DNA from: Cordilura impudica
Taxonomy: Eukaryota > Arthropoda > Insecta > Diptera > Scathophagidae
Direction: 5' to 3'
Assembly: GCA_963682025.1 (NCBI GenBank)
Contig: OY821521.1
Coordinates: forward strand, 195,931,026 to 195,995,025
Length of the DNA stretch: 64,000 nucleotides
Below the pieces are notes generated by a model. It ran no database searches and was not told the DNA's origin. It worked only from the letters and a program-made list of their open reading frames with translations. A program made the position numbers and the translations under genes. Positions 33,960 through 45,418 of the stretch are shown in pieces; position 1 is the stretch's first letter, and every line of letters starts with the position of its first letter.

Positions 33960-36900
33960 ACCGTTGCTAGTAATTTTCTTAAAAATTGTTATTTTCATAA
34001 AAAAGTATAATTTTTATAAAAGTACCTATTCTTTAAAAGCACCTTTTATTGAAAAATCACCTTTTCTTAAAAAGTTAGTTTTCGTAAAAATGTCAGTTTT
34101 TAAAAAGTACCTTTTCTTAAAAAATCTCCTTTTCTAAAAAAATTCCTTTTATTTTATTAAAAAATCACCTTTTCTTAAAATGATAGTTTTCGTAAAAATT
34201 CCTCTTTTTAAAAAACTACCTTTTCTTAAAAAACTACCTTTTCTAAAAAAAGTATCTTTTTAAAGTACCTTTTCTACAAAAATTATCTTTTTATAAAAAG
34301 TACCTTTTTCTTAAAAAGTACATTTTTCTTAAGAAGCACATTTTATAAAATAAGTATCTTTTTCATAAAGGGAACTTTATTAAAACATTATATATATCAA
34401 AAATTTACCCTTTGATAAAAAAAACTTTTTCTAAAAAAAGTACTTCTTCTTAACAAAGTAGCTTTTCTTCCAAAAGAAAATTTTCCTAAAAAATTAGATT
34501 TTCTTCAAAAAATAACTTTTCTTCAAAAAGTAAATTTTCATCCAAAATTTGATTTTCTTCAAAAATACCTTTTTTGCATCAAAAAATACATTTTCTTGAA
34601 AAAGTTAATTGTCTTAAAATAAGTACCATTTCTAAAAAAAGTATATTTTCTTAAAAAAGTAACTCTTAAAAAAAGCATATTTTTAAAAATGTACCTTTTC
34701 TCAGAAAGTACCTATTTTAAAAGAGTTCCTTTTCTTAAAAAAATTAACTTTTTTTAAAAAATACCTTTTCTCAAAAAGTACCTTTTCTTCAAAAATGACC
34801 TTTTCTTAAAAAGTAACTTATCTTACAACGTAATTTTTCTTAAAAAAGTACCTCTTCTAAACAAAACCTTGAAAAAAATAAATTTTCTTCAAAAATTACC
34901 TTTTCTTAAAAAGTGCCATTTCTTAAAAAGTACCATTTCTTAAAAAGTACCTTTTCTTTAAAAGCACCATTTCTTAAAAAAATATCTTTCCTCAAAAAGT
35001 ACCTTTTCTTAAAAAATTACTTTTCTTAAAAAGTAACTAATTTTAGACACGTAAAAGTATCTTCCCTTAACAAAATCATGAAAAAAGTAAATTGTCTTCA
35101 AAAAGTACCTTTTCTAAAAAAGTAACTTTTCTTAAAAAAATAATTTTCTGAAAAAATATTTTTTTTTTTTGTTTTTCTTGAAAAGTACCTTTTCTTAAAA
35201 AGTACCTTGTTAAAATGTACCTTTTCTTAAAAAGTACCTTTTTTTCTTAAAAACTTACATTACCATTAAAAAAATATTGAAAAAGGTAATTTTCTTAAAA
35301 AAGTACCTTTTCCTAAAACAAAAAAATTTTTTTTAAAAATATCCTTTCTTAAAAGTGCCTTGTCTTAAAAATGTACCTTTTCTAAAAAATTACATTTTCT
35401 TAAAAAGTACCTTTTCTACTTTTTTCTTAAAAAAAAATAATTTTCTGAAAAAAATACCTTTTGTTAAAAAGTACATTTTCTTAAAAAGTACCTTTTCCTA
35501 AAATAGTACCTTTTCTTAAAAAAATATCTTTTCAAAAAGGTCCCTATCTTACAAGCTTTAAGTTTCGTTAAAATTATCTTTTCTTAAAAAACTACTTACT
35601 GTTAAGGGTAAGTACCTTTTCTTAAAAAATTACCTTTTCTTAAAAAAGTACCTCCTCTTAAAAAAGTACCTTTTCTTAAGAAGTACCTTTTTTAAAAAAG
35701 TACCTTTTTTCTTAAAAACTTACATTACCATTAAAAAAAATATTGAAAAAGGTAATTTTCTTAAAAAAATACCTTTTCCTAAAACAAGTAAATTTTCTTT
35801 AAAAATATCCTTTCTTAAAAGTGCCTTGTCTTAAAAATGTACCTTTTCTAAAAAAATTACATTTTCTTAAAAAGTACCTTCTCTACTTTTTTCTTAAAAA
35901 AAAAAATAATTTTCTGAAAAAAATACCTTTTGTTGAAAAGTACATTTTCTTAAAAAGTCCCTTTTCCTAAAATAGTACCTTTTCTTAAAAAAATATCTTA
36001 CAAGCTTTAAGTTTCGTTAAAATTATCTTTTCTTAAAAAACTACTTACTGTTAAGAGTAAGTACCTTTTCTTAAAAAAGTATCTTTTCTTAAAAAAGTAC
36101 CTTTTCTTAAGAAGTACCTTTTCTAAAAAAGTACCTTTGTTGAAAAAAGAACCATTTCCGAAAAAGTACCTTTTGCGAAAAAAGTACTTTATGTTAACAA
36201 GTACTTTTTCTTAAAAAGTACCTTATTTTAAAAAACTACCTTCTCTGAAATAGTATTTTATGTCAAAAAAGTACCTTTTCTTCAAAAAGGACCCTTTCTA
36301 AAAAAGTACCTTTTCTTTATACCTTTGCTTTTTTGAGAAAAGCACCCTTTCTGAAAAAGTACCTTTTTCGAAAAAACTACTTTGTGTTAAAGAGAACTTT
36401 TTCTTAAAAAGTTAATTTTCTTAAGAAAGTACCTTCTTTTGAAAAGCACCTTTCCTTAAGAAAGTACTTTCTCTTAAAAGTGTCCTTTCATAAAAATTAC
36501 CATTTCATAAAAAGTACCATTTCTGAAAGAGTACCTTTCATAAAGCAGTACCTTTGCTTCAAAAAGTAAATTTTCTTGAAAAAAAGTACCTTTTCTAAAA
36601 AAAAAGTTGCTTTTCTGAAAAAGTACCTTTTCTCAAAGTACTTTTCTTGAAAAGTACATATTCTTAAAATATGTACTTTTACATATATTAAGAATATAAG
36701 AAAGAAAAGAAAATAAAATATGTACTTTTACCCAAAAAAAAAGTTCCTTTTCTAAAAACGTATTTTCTAAATGAGTACCTTTTTTTAAAAACTACCTTTT
36801 TAATAAAGTACTTTTTTAAAAGGTACCTTTTAAAAAATTTCCTTTCCTTAAAAAAATTTTTTTTTGAAAGATAGTTCTTTTTCTTAAAAAAGTATATTTT

Positions 36901-37110
36901 CTGAAAATATTAAATGTTTCTGAAAAAAAGTACCCTTTCTTAAAAAGTTCTTCTCCTAAAAAAGGAAGTTTTTCAAAAAAAATACTTTTTCTTAAAAAAG
37001 GAGCTTTTCTTAAAAAGATAACTTTTCCTAGAAAGAAGTACCTTTTGCTAAAAAGTACATTTTCTAAAAAAAAAAACAAATTTTAATAAAAAGCACCCTT
37101 TCTAAAAATG
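33960..37110 (-). repeat. GTAC-centred tandem array 3 (reverse)
   Basis: Over 3.1 kb of AAAAAGTACCTTTTCTTAAA words, reverse complement of array 1's word and closer to it than array 2 (it retains CTTAA). A ~460-bp block is tandemly duplicated: AAAACTTACATTACCATT at ~35243 and ~35711, and ACTACTTACTGTTAAG at ~35590 and ~36041. No gene inside. Confidence 0.9.
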
Positions 37111-37114
37111 ATCA

Positions 37115-38480
37115 CAAAAATTTAAAGCTTTTCGATAACTGACCCCAAAATGGGTTAATATTCTCAAACAAATATGCCGGCTGAGTAGTTGTCGAAGTTT
37201 CAAATAGTCTGCCAACAAGAAACTCCATCCTTTTTGATGTCCTCAGCCATTTAACTGTGTATTTATATGCAACGTAATGACTTTAAAAGGTTTAAATATT
37301 AATAACTAATGAAAACACTCACACATGTATAAATATATATTTACATACATAACCACCTGAATGTTCATATGTTTAGTACGTGATATTTTTTACAAGACAA
37401 AAGGAGATGCTTAGTTAAGTTTATTAAGGTTAATTCATTTAATATTTTACGACTGCAAAATGTACGAGTACGATGCCATTAAAAAGGTGCCAAGAATAAT
37501 GTGAACATATGAAGGTTTTCATTTCATTTTATTTCATACTTTTTTTTTTATTTGTAGCCATCACACATGGAATTTAGATTAATGGTGGCTACCGGATTTC
37601 GTTCTATGTTTATACATAAATTTTGAAACCTGTTTTGTAATTAACTGAAATAGTACTCGTATGTGTGTTTAGTAAAATTTTACATACTTTATAATATTTT
37701 TTCATATTTTATCTTAAGAAAACTTTTGGTGTTTTTACTTTTGTCGTCCATATTTTAATGTCATTCATTTTAGTGATGAGTTTTAATATCTCAGAATATG
37801 TTTGTGAAGCTACATTAGGTAAACTTAACGTGACGAATTGTATGTGGCCCTTTAGTGTGAAATAATGAAAGAAAAAGCTATATTTGGAGGAAAAAATTGA
37901 AAAATTAAAAAAAGTTGTTTTTAAGAATTTAACCTTGAAGCCTTGCTGGGCTCATAAATGGCCTAAAAGGGACTTTATTTGTGAATCTTTCCTTAATCCT
38001 TTTTGCGAATTAAGCAAAGTTAATTTTTCAGCTCTGCAAGAGAAAAAACAGATTTATAATGAAGTTTTTGTGTAATTGTTCTTTAAAAACTTACGATCTT
38101 ACGTATGGTGCCTATATAGACCGCATCCAGGATTTATATGTATTTTAGTTTAAACTCTATTTGATGAGAAACAAAACGAAAAAAGTTAAAAAACTTTTTA
38201 CTTAAAATAAAAGAATTTTACAAATTCTACCAATTGTATCGAAATTATTATTTTTTGATTCCCAGGAAATTAGTTTAAATTTTGTATATCTGTCTTTAAT
38301 CTCTTTTTATGTTTTCAAAAGTATAACTGATCAATAACGGATCAATAAGTCGACAACATTTTGAATCTCCCATGAGTACCATCCATAAAACTCTCAGCTT
38401 GATATTTGGGTATAGCATTACTCCAATATGTTGTCGACGGACGCGCGCATAACCCAACCAATATGCAATTGTTGTAGCCA
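37115..38480. other. Non-genic stretch
   Basis: AT-rich sequence without recognised gene or element. A frame at 37884-38075 shows no known motif. Confidence 0.5.
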
Positions 38481-40010
38481 TACCGAGAGGACTGACATAC
38501 CTACACCCCCCCCTACTGCAACATAAATAATGGATGCTATACGCGCCCTAAAACAGCGCAAGGCTCTAGGACCTGACAACATCAACCCAGAGCTTCTCAT
38601 AGCAGACCCCGAAACAAGTGCCTTTTTGCTTCAGAATAAGGTACAACGTCTATGGAATAGTGCGGAACTATCTGATGAACTTAAAGAGGGCCTAATCATC
38701 AACATACCAAAGAAAGGTGATCTCACGGAATGCAAAAATTGGAGAGGAATTACACTTCTAAGCATGATCAACAAGATAATTGCTAACATTATCCACAAAA
38801 GAGTTGCTGACTCCCTCGATAAAGAGCTTCGTTGCAAACAGGCAGGATTTAGAGCTCAAAAATCCTGTATGGACCAATATAAATAGCCTTCGCATTATAA
38901 TTGAGCAATCAGTGGAATGGAGATCCCCTCTTTATCTGGTCTTTATCGATTTTGAGAAAGCCTTCGACACACTTGTCCATACTGCCATTTGGAAAGCCAT
39001 TTGGCGTACCGAGGAAAATTATTGAGATCATGCAGGAATTATACAGGAACGCAAACTGCCGTATACAACATCAAAATTCTATAAGCGATAAGGTTTCTGT
39101 TAAAACTGGCATGCGACAGGGCTGCATCTTATCTCCGTTACTCTTTAACTTAGTGCTAGACATTGTCATCGGAAATGCAACGCTTAACAACAAAGGCATA
39201 ACGTGGGGAATAGGAGGACGACTGGTTGACCTAGACTATGCTGACGACATATGCCTTCTCACGCATAGTTACTCAGACATGGTGGAAACCCTAAAAAGGG
39301 TAGAGATTTAAGCTGCAAGGGTAGGTTTGAAGATAAATATACCCAAGACCAAAGTAATGAGAATAAACGCCACATGCAACAGACCATTCTTTATCCAACA
39401 CATCCAACTCCAGGATGTGCACCTCTTTTGCTACCTGGGTAGCATCGTAACATCGAACGGAGGCTCGTCTGAGGACGTCTAAAATCGTATCATGAAAGCC
39501 CGTCAGGCATCCGGTCAACTCAGCACAGTGTGGAAATCACCATCAATCTCCATCCGCACAAAAATCTACATATTCAATGCGTGTGTGAAATCTGTGCTCC
39601 TTTATGGGTGCGAAACGTGGAATATGGCCACCAAGGATATTAACGCATTACAGGTCTTCATCAACAAATGCCTAAGAAGAATGTTGAGAATTTTCTGGCC
39701 CAACAGGATATGAAATACACAGCTCTGGGCACGCACTCATCAAAACCGAATCCAAACGGAAATACTGAAAAGGAAATGGCGTTGGATTGGCCATGCTCTA
39801 CGTAGACCACCTGGTGATGTCACCCGCAGCTCAATAGAATGATACCCACAAGGCAGTAGAAGAAGAGGTCGGCCTGCACACACTTAGCGTAGGCAACTAG
39901 GCAACTAGACCTAGAGGCTTCTAGAGTAGGCAAGTGAGTGGAGTGAAATCAAGAACCTAGCATCAAATAGAAACGATTGGAGAAACTTTGTTCAGGCCCT
40001 ATGTTCCTTA
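38480..40010 (+). pseudogene. RTE-like non-LTR reverse transcriptase, broken
   Basis: The RT domain is nearly complete in order: MDAIRALKQRKALGPDNINP (38530), IPKKGDLTECKNWRGITLLS, the motif A region YLVFIDFEKAFDTL (~38935), motif B TGMRQGCILSPLLFN (~39106), and an intact catalytic motif LDYADDICLL (~39230). It continues with FCYLGSIV, VLLYGCETWNM, FINKCLRRMLRIFWPNRI and, near 39985, a natural end DWRNFVQALCSL. It is spread over three frames with frameshifts near 38880, 39010 and 39715 and stops at 39309, 39479 and after 39710. No endonuclease domain is visible upstream. The RTE label is from the C-terminal FVQALC and WRWIGHALRRPP words. Confidence 0.8.
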
Positions 40011-40014
40011 TAGG

Positions 40015-40200
40015 AACTAAAGGATCCAATATAAATATATATGAGTACCATCCGGACTATTGTACAATTTCGAGTGCTGATCAAACTTCATGTTTTGCAG
40101 AAGAAAATCACCACTCAAACCAAGGAAAGGCTATAAGAGAATATGGGGACCAGTGCTGACTCGTTATGTATTATTACACATATTCGGGATAATTTAAATT
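40015..40200. other. 3' flank of the RTE-like copy
   Basis: Short unassigned sequence between the retrotransposon stop and the TATACCC repeat; may include its 3' UTR. Confidence 0.4.
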
Positions 40201-40204
40201 TTTT

Positions 40205-40940
40205 TATACCCTATAACACTATGTCGTTAGGGTATAATGACTTGTGCTCAGAATCACTTTCTGAGTCGATTGAGCTATGTCCGTCTGTCCGTCCGTCTGT
40301 GTGTCCATGAAAACCTTGCAATCAAACTACAGGTCGCAAATATAAATGTATATTGATGAAATTTAGTATGTTAGCTTCTATCAGCCATAGCATGAACTCG
40401 AACTTGGTGAAATTCGGCTCATGTTCAGACCTAGTCCCCATACAAATGACCCCTTCGACATCGACTTAAATTGCCATAATATCCAAATTATCATATATAC
40501 CTCGGTCAAATAGGGTTTGTGTAAGGTTATTACATCCATTTACCAGTAGTCCAAAAATAAACCCTATGGGACAATTCTTAGCCATAGCCCCCATATGAAG
40601 CCGATTCCCGATCTTCACTTAAATCTATAAAAGAAAAAAAATATTGCACAGATTTTTCTCATATTTTGTTTGTGTATGTTTTTTAAAAAAAAATAAGTGA
40701 AATTACAGAACATGATCAGGATCGGTCCATTTATCGACCTAGACCCCATATCAATACAGCATCCGATGTGAAGTTTTTCATATCCGCAGGCAAATAAATT
40801 AATTACAGTGCAACTCAAATTTCAATTATGCTTATTTTCTATATCTAATTAGTTGGACCTAAGAGATAGGGCCTCTAAACGCATGGTATAGGGTAACGTA
40901 TAGTCGCTCTAGACCGACTATAATTTTCTTACTTGTTTTT
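40205..40940 (+). repeat. TATACCC type 1 repeat, most complete copy
   Basis: Begins TATACCCTATAACACTATGTC with GGGTATAATG, then CAGAATCACTTTCTGAGTCG, GTCCGTCTGTCCGTCCGTCTG and CAATCAAACTACAGGTCGCA. It ends in GGGCCTCTAAACGCATGG, TAGTCGCTCTAGACCGACTATA, TTTTCTTACTTG and a T run. The terminal CTAGACCGACTATA ... CTTACTTG block is characteristic of the family. About 735 bp, non-coding. Confidence 0.8.
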
Positions 40941-41053
40941 TTTTTTTAATTTCAGAAATATATGAAAAGTTTGATGATAAGATAACGAAATTTCTTGACA
41001 AACAGTTTTTGATATGAAAAATTTAGAAGAAAAAAGTAACGAAATCGCATATA

Positions 41054-42833
41054 TACGAGGGCTGTTTGATAATTCAGTGCCTCTTTCAATAAAAGATATT
41101 TTTTCGGCGAAAAGGCGGTTGATTTCGCCCAAAGTCTGCTCTTAGCTCGCTACACTTACACCAGGTTTTTCCATTTTTTTTATTCCTTCCAAATAATACG
41201 TTTTCTTAAGGTTCTTAAAATATGAATTTTTGATGACCCAAATCTCTTATCGGCGAGCCATTTATCAAGCTTTTAAAACGGTAATATTTACAAAGGACTA
41301 ATTCTAGAAAATATGCAGGATGGGAAAGCAGCGACTCGACATCTGGGCGCCGATGTGTTGCCATGGTGGAAGAGCACTTCATCCTCCGACAAATTTGATC
41401 GTTTTTGGTTCAAATAAATGTCACATTTGTCCAACAATTGTGAATAATATTCGCGGGTGATCGTTTTACCCTTTTCAAGGTAATCGAAAAGTCAAAAAAA
41501 AAACTGTCGTCCTGACCTTGTTGGCCGACAGATACACCTTGTCCTTTGTCCATTCAACCAGAGAAGTCCACTGCTTTGAGTATTCCTATGTTTCTGGTGT
41601 ATTGTGATGGATTTAGGTATCGTCCATTGTTACGAAATCTCCTTCGAATTCAACATCAGTTGAATATCGCCAAAGACTTCTTTGAAGTGGTCACACGGTT
41701 GCGCTTATGGTCGGCACCCATCTCGCGGAGAGCTTTTTTATGTCCAAATATACATGTAAAATTCAATAAATCCCCTTAGTTGTGATGCCTGCAGCCTCAT
41801 ACCCCTCATGCATTTTTATTCACTGATCACACAATATCATTCCATGGATTTATGTAACGATTTCTGACGTGACGACCAATTTTGACCAACTTCAACATTC
41901 GGTGTCTCTTGTACTGGTACGATCACCACAGAAGTCAGTAAACCATTTTTAACCAGTAGCAAGACATGGCGGGGAAAGACCATTCATTGGTCCAAACCCT
42001 GAAGTCGGATTCAATATAAAAGACATAACCGAAAATATCGACAGCTGGATCAAAGATGAGTCAGTAGAGCATTGGAATAGACAAACACTACTTGAACATT
42101 CGAAACAATTCTTGCACCGAAGCGGATAAAGGAGCAGGGATGCCCTAATATTGAACAGATCCAATCTAAGACTTCTATAAGGGGCACTCGCAGGGCCTCA
42201 TGCGTGCAATTACATCCTATACAAAATGCATTTGACTGAAGACAAAACGTGTAGATACTGCTTGAAGGATGATGAAACCATGGAAGATATTCTGGCAAAA
42301 TGCCCAGCATTTGCTTATCTAAGGCGCAAACTATTTGGCGAATCTTTAATAAGGGAGAAGACATACAATTGACGGTGAAGGAGATCATCAAGTTTCTAAA
42401 CGCTTTAATGGATTAAAAACAGGAGGGAACACAAAATTGAAAGAGTGTGCACAATAGATCTACTTGGTAGCAGTGCAGGAGGGATTAATACTCAACCCAG
42501 AAACATCGTAAATCCTAAATCGTAACCATTGAAGTTTATGGTGCACTGTCCCCAGTTGAATTTATCCAGCTTTTACTTGGATTCGGTAATGTTTTCTCTT
42601 CGCAAAAAATAATGTTTTATAATAACTTGAACGAAATTAATTTTTTCCCATTTTTATAGAATATTCCCGAGGTTGTCGTCTGCTTTTAGTGGCTGTCAAA
42701 CACAAACTAAATGACGCAGCTCGCTCAAAATTGTACAGTAGTCTACGAACAGATGCTAGGAACAATGTTAATATTTTTTTAATTACCACGAGGGAATTTG
42801 CAACAGTCATGGAGTTTTAAAACTGCCCTCGTA
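41054..42833 (-). pseudogene. mariner element, decayed, with an inserted retro fragment
   Basis: Terminal repeats TACGAGGGCTGTTTGAT (41054) and the inverse of TACGAGGGCAGTTTTAAA (42833). On the minus strand the N-terminal HTH lies at ~42660-42490 (IIKHYFLRREN). The middle follows at ~41940-41600 (HVYLDIKKLSARWVP, and a VTMDDT block holding the first catalytic Asp). Then comes the C-terminal half at ~41500-41110 (ANIIHN, KVLFHH-like FHHGNTSA, KWLADKRFGS, and the GIKK-like end). Many stops and frame changes. The second catalytic Asp is replaced (HHGN for HHDN). A LOA-like piece at ~41955-42480 splits the gene. Same transposase family as the 18430 fragment. Confidence 0.8.
41955..42480 (+). pseudogene. 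LOA-like C-terminal fragment inside mariner
   Basis: Plus-strand pieces RPFIGPNPEVGFNIKDI, WIKDESVEHWNRQ, ILNRSNLRLL, and MHLTEDKTCRYCLKDDETME with LAKCPAFAYLRRKLFG. This is the post-RNase H region of I/LOA polyproteins with its CxxC-x(n)-C metal-binding pattern. Frame changes and stops throughout. Its orientation is opposite to the mariner it interrupts. Confidence 0.75.
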
Positions 42834-43129
42834 AGCCCTTCCTAATAAGCTTTAATCAATAAAATGAATGAAAATTTTTGCAATTGATTTCATATTATAA
42901 GATTTCAAGACCTGGAACTTCTTGCTTACAAGAATGCTGGTTATTGGCTGGACAAGAACTAATTTGAAGAGCTTACACTTACATACCTCTTCCGCTGAGC
43001 AGGTTTTAAAGGGAACAGTTAAAATTTTAACATTTACACCATTCAAAAGTCGTCTATGCTACGTCGTTATTTTATCAAAAACTAAAGCTTCTAACTGAGA
43101 ATGTAACACATATATCACATTTTACTTCA

Positions 43130-44880
43130 AATACAATTTTTGCATATTTTCAATTGCATATTTTTGCATATTGTGCTTTAAATGCTTGATTGAGCATACT
43201 TTCATCAAACTCATTTCATAATTATCTATCTGAATCATAAATTTTCACAAAAAAAGTTGCTACGATTTGTTATTGCATATTTTTGCATATTTTTATTTAA
43301 ATGCTTGATTTTTCCTAGTTTCACCATGGTGCTTATTTATTAACCTTTTTCATAAAGATCTCTAATCATCAAAATATTTGCAAAAGTCTATTCTAATCAA
43401 CAAATTTATAAAAAACGGCAACAATATGTAGTTGCATATTTCTGCATATTGTGCTTTGAATGTTTTTTTTTTCATATTTTAATTAAAATACAAAATACAA
43501 TGCATTTGATGTATAATACTTTTGCATATTTTTGCTTTAAATGCTTGATTTTGCTTATTACCATAATATTTGACTTGTTTCTTATAAATATCTATTCTAA
43601 TCAACAAATTTATAACGAACGGCAACAATTTGTAGTTGCATATTTTTGCATATTGTGCTTTATTTTCCATATTTTCATTAAGTCGCTTATATTTATTGAA
43701 TTTTTTTCATAAATATCTATACTCATCAAAAAATTTTCAACAAAATACAATGCGATTGAAGTTTAATACTTTTGCATATTTTAGCTTTAAATGCTTGATT
43801 TTGCATATTATCATAAAAAAGTTAACTTATTTGACTTATTTCTCATAAATATCTATTCCAATGAACAAAAATATTTTGCATATTTTCATTAAGACGCTTA
43901 TTTATTAACCTTTTTTCATAAATATCTCTACTCATCAAGAAATTTGCAACAAATTACAATGCATCTGATGTATAATACTTTTGCATATTTTTGCTTTAAA
44001 TGCTTTATTTTGCATATTATCATTAAAAAATTCACTTATTTGACTTATTTCTCATAAATATCTATTCTAATGAACAAATTTATAACAAACGGCAACAATT
44101 GTAGTTGCATATTTTTGCGTATTGTGCTTTATTTTGCATATTTTCATTAAGACGCTTATTTATTAAACTTTTTTCATAAATATCTCTACTCATCAAGAAA
44201 TTTACAACAAAATACAATGCATTTGAAGTATAATACTTTTGCATATTTTTGCTTAAAATGCTTCATTTTGCATATTATCATAAAAAAGTTAATTTATTTG
44301 ACTTGTTTCTCATAAATATCTATTCTAATCAACAAATTTATAACAACCGGCACCAATTTGTAGTTGCATATTTTTGCATTTTGTGCTTTATTTTGCATAT
44401 TTTCATTAAGACGCTTATTTATTGAATTTGTTTCAAAAAATCTCTACTCATCAAAAAATTTGCAACAAAATACAATCCGTTTGAAGTCTAATACTTTTGC
44501 ATATTTTTGCTTTAAATGCTTGATTTTGCATATTATCATAAAAAAGTTCATTTATTTGACTTGTTTCTCATAAATATCTATTCTAATCAACAAATATACA
44601 ACAACCGGCACCAACTTGTGGTTGCATATTTTTTGCATATTATGCTTTATTTTGCATATTTTCATTAAGACACTTATTTATTGAACTTTTTTCATAGATA
44701 TCTCTACTCATCAAAAAATTTGCAACAAAATACAATCCGTTTGAAGTTTAATACTTTTGCATATATTTGCTTTAAATGCTTGATTTTGCATATTATCATA
44801 AAAAATTTAATTTTTTAGACTTTTTTCTCCTATATAATTTGAAGTGGTATATTTTTACATATTTTTCATGAATATATATA
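43130..44880 (+). repeat. ~259-bp satellite array
   Basis: At least six units marked by TAATACTTTTGCATATTT at ~43513, 43764, 43971, 44230, 44489 and 44749; the last three intervals are 259-260 bp, the others 251 and 208. Each unit is two related ~130-bp halves (CATAAATATCTATTCTAATC / CATAAATATCTCTACTCATC). Similar single units occur at 14530, 27830-28205, 29184-29420 and 52380. Open frames such as 43636-43848 and 44364-44573 are the same repeat translated twice. Confidence 0.9.
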
Positions 44881-44884
44881 CGAA

Positions 44885-45415
44885 TCAGCCAACATTGGAA
44901 TAATAAATGCTTTATATTTTGCTTTAAATTTACTGACGTCGAAATTTCTGGTCAGCTAATTGGAGAGAAAAGGTGCGCGAGATTATTGCTGACATAGGCA
45001 TATCATATTGCTCTGTGATATCGATTTTAATACTCAGTTGCGTTTTCAAAAAATGTCCGCAAGGTAGGTGTCACGTTTTCTGACAATTAACCATAAACTT
45101 AATCATTTTATATCAGTGGAAGAAACGTGCATTCGTTACAAGACACCAGAGACCAAGCAATAGTCTAAACAATTGGTTTTACCCGGACGAATAGACCCCG
45201 CAAAAGACCAAGGTGGGGTTATCAACCAACAAGATCATGGCGACACTTTTTTTTTTTGATGTACGCGTCATAGTCGAAATTGATTACCTTCAAAACGAAA
45301 AAAAAAATAAACGATAAATATTGAGTTAACCGATTTACATACGATTGGGTCAAGAAAAAAGGAATATCTTATTTAGGGTGTACCTTCCAATTGAAAAACA
45401 AACCTTTTCTAGAAC
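44885..45415. other. Unassigned stretch
   Basis: GC is slightly higher at 44930-45230. No coding frame with recognisable motifs. Origin unknown. Confidence 0.4.
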
Positions 45416-45418
45416 GAG

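Noticed and set aside
18630..37110. CRISPR-like or phage-type arrays
   Set aside because: Repeats are contiguous and degenerate with no unique spacers, and the genome is clearly eukaryotic.
43636..44573. Two similar ~70-codon proteins suggesting a small gene family
   Set aside because: They are the same 259-bp satellite unit read in the same frame.
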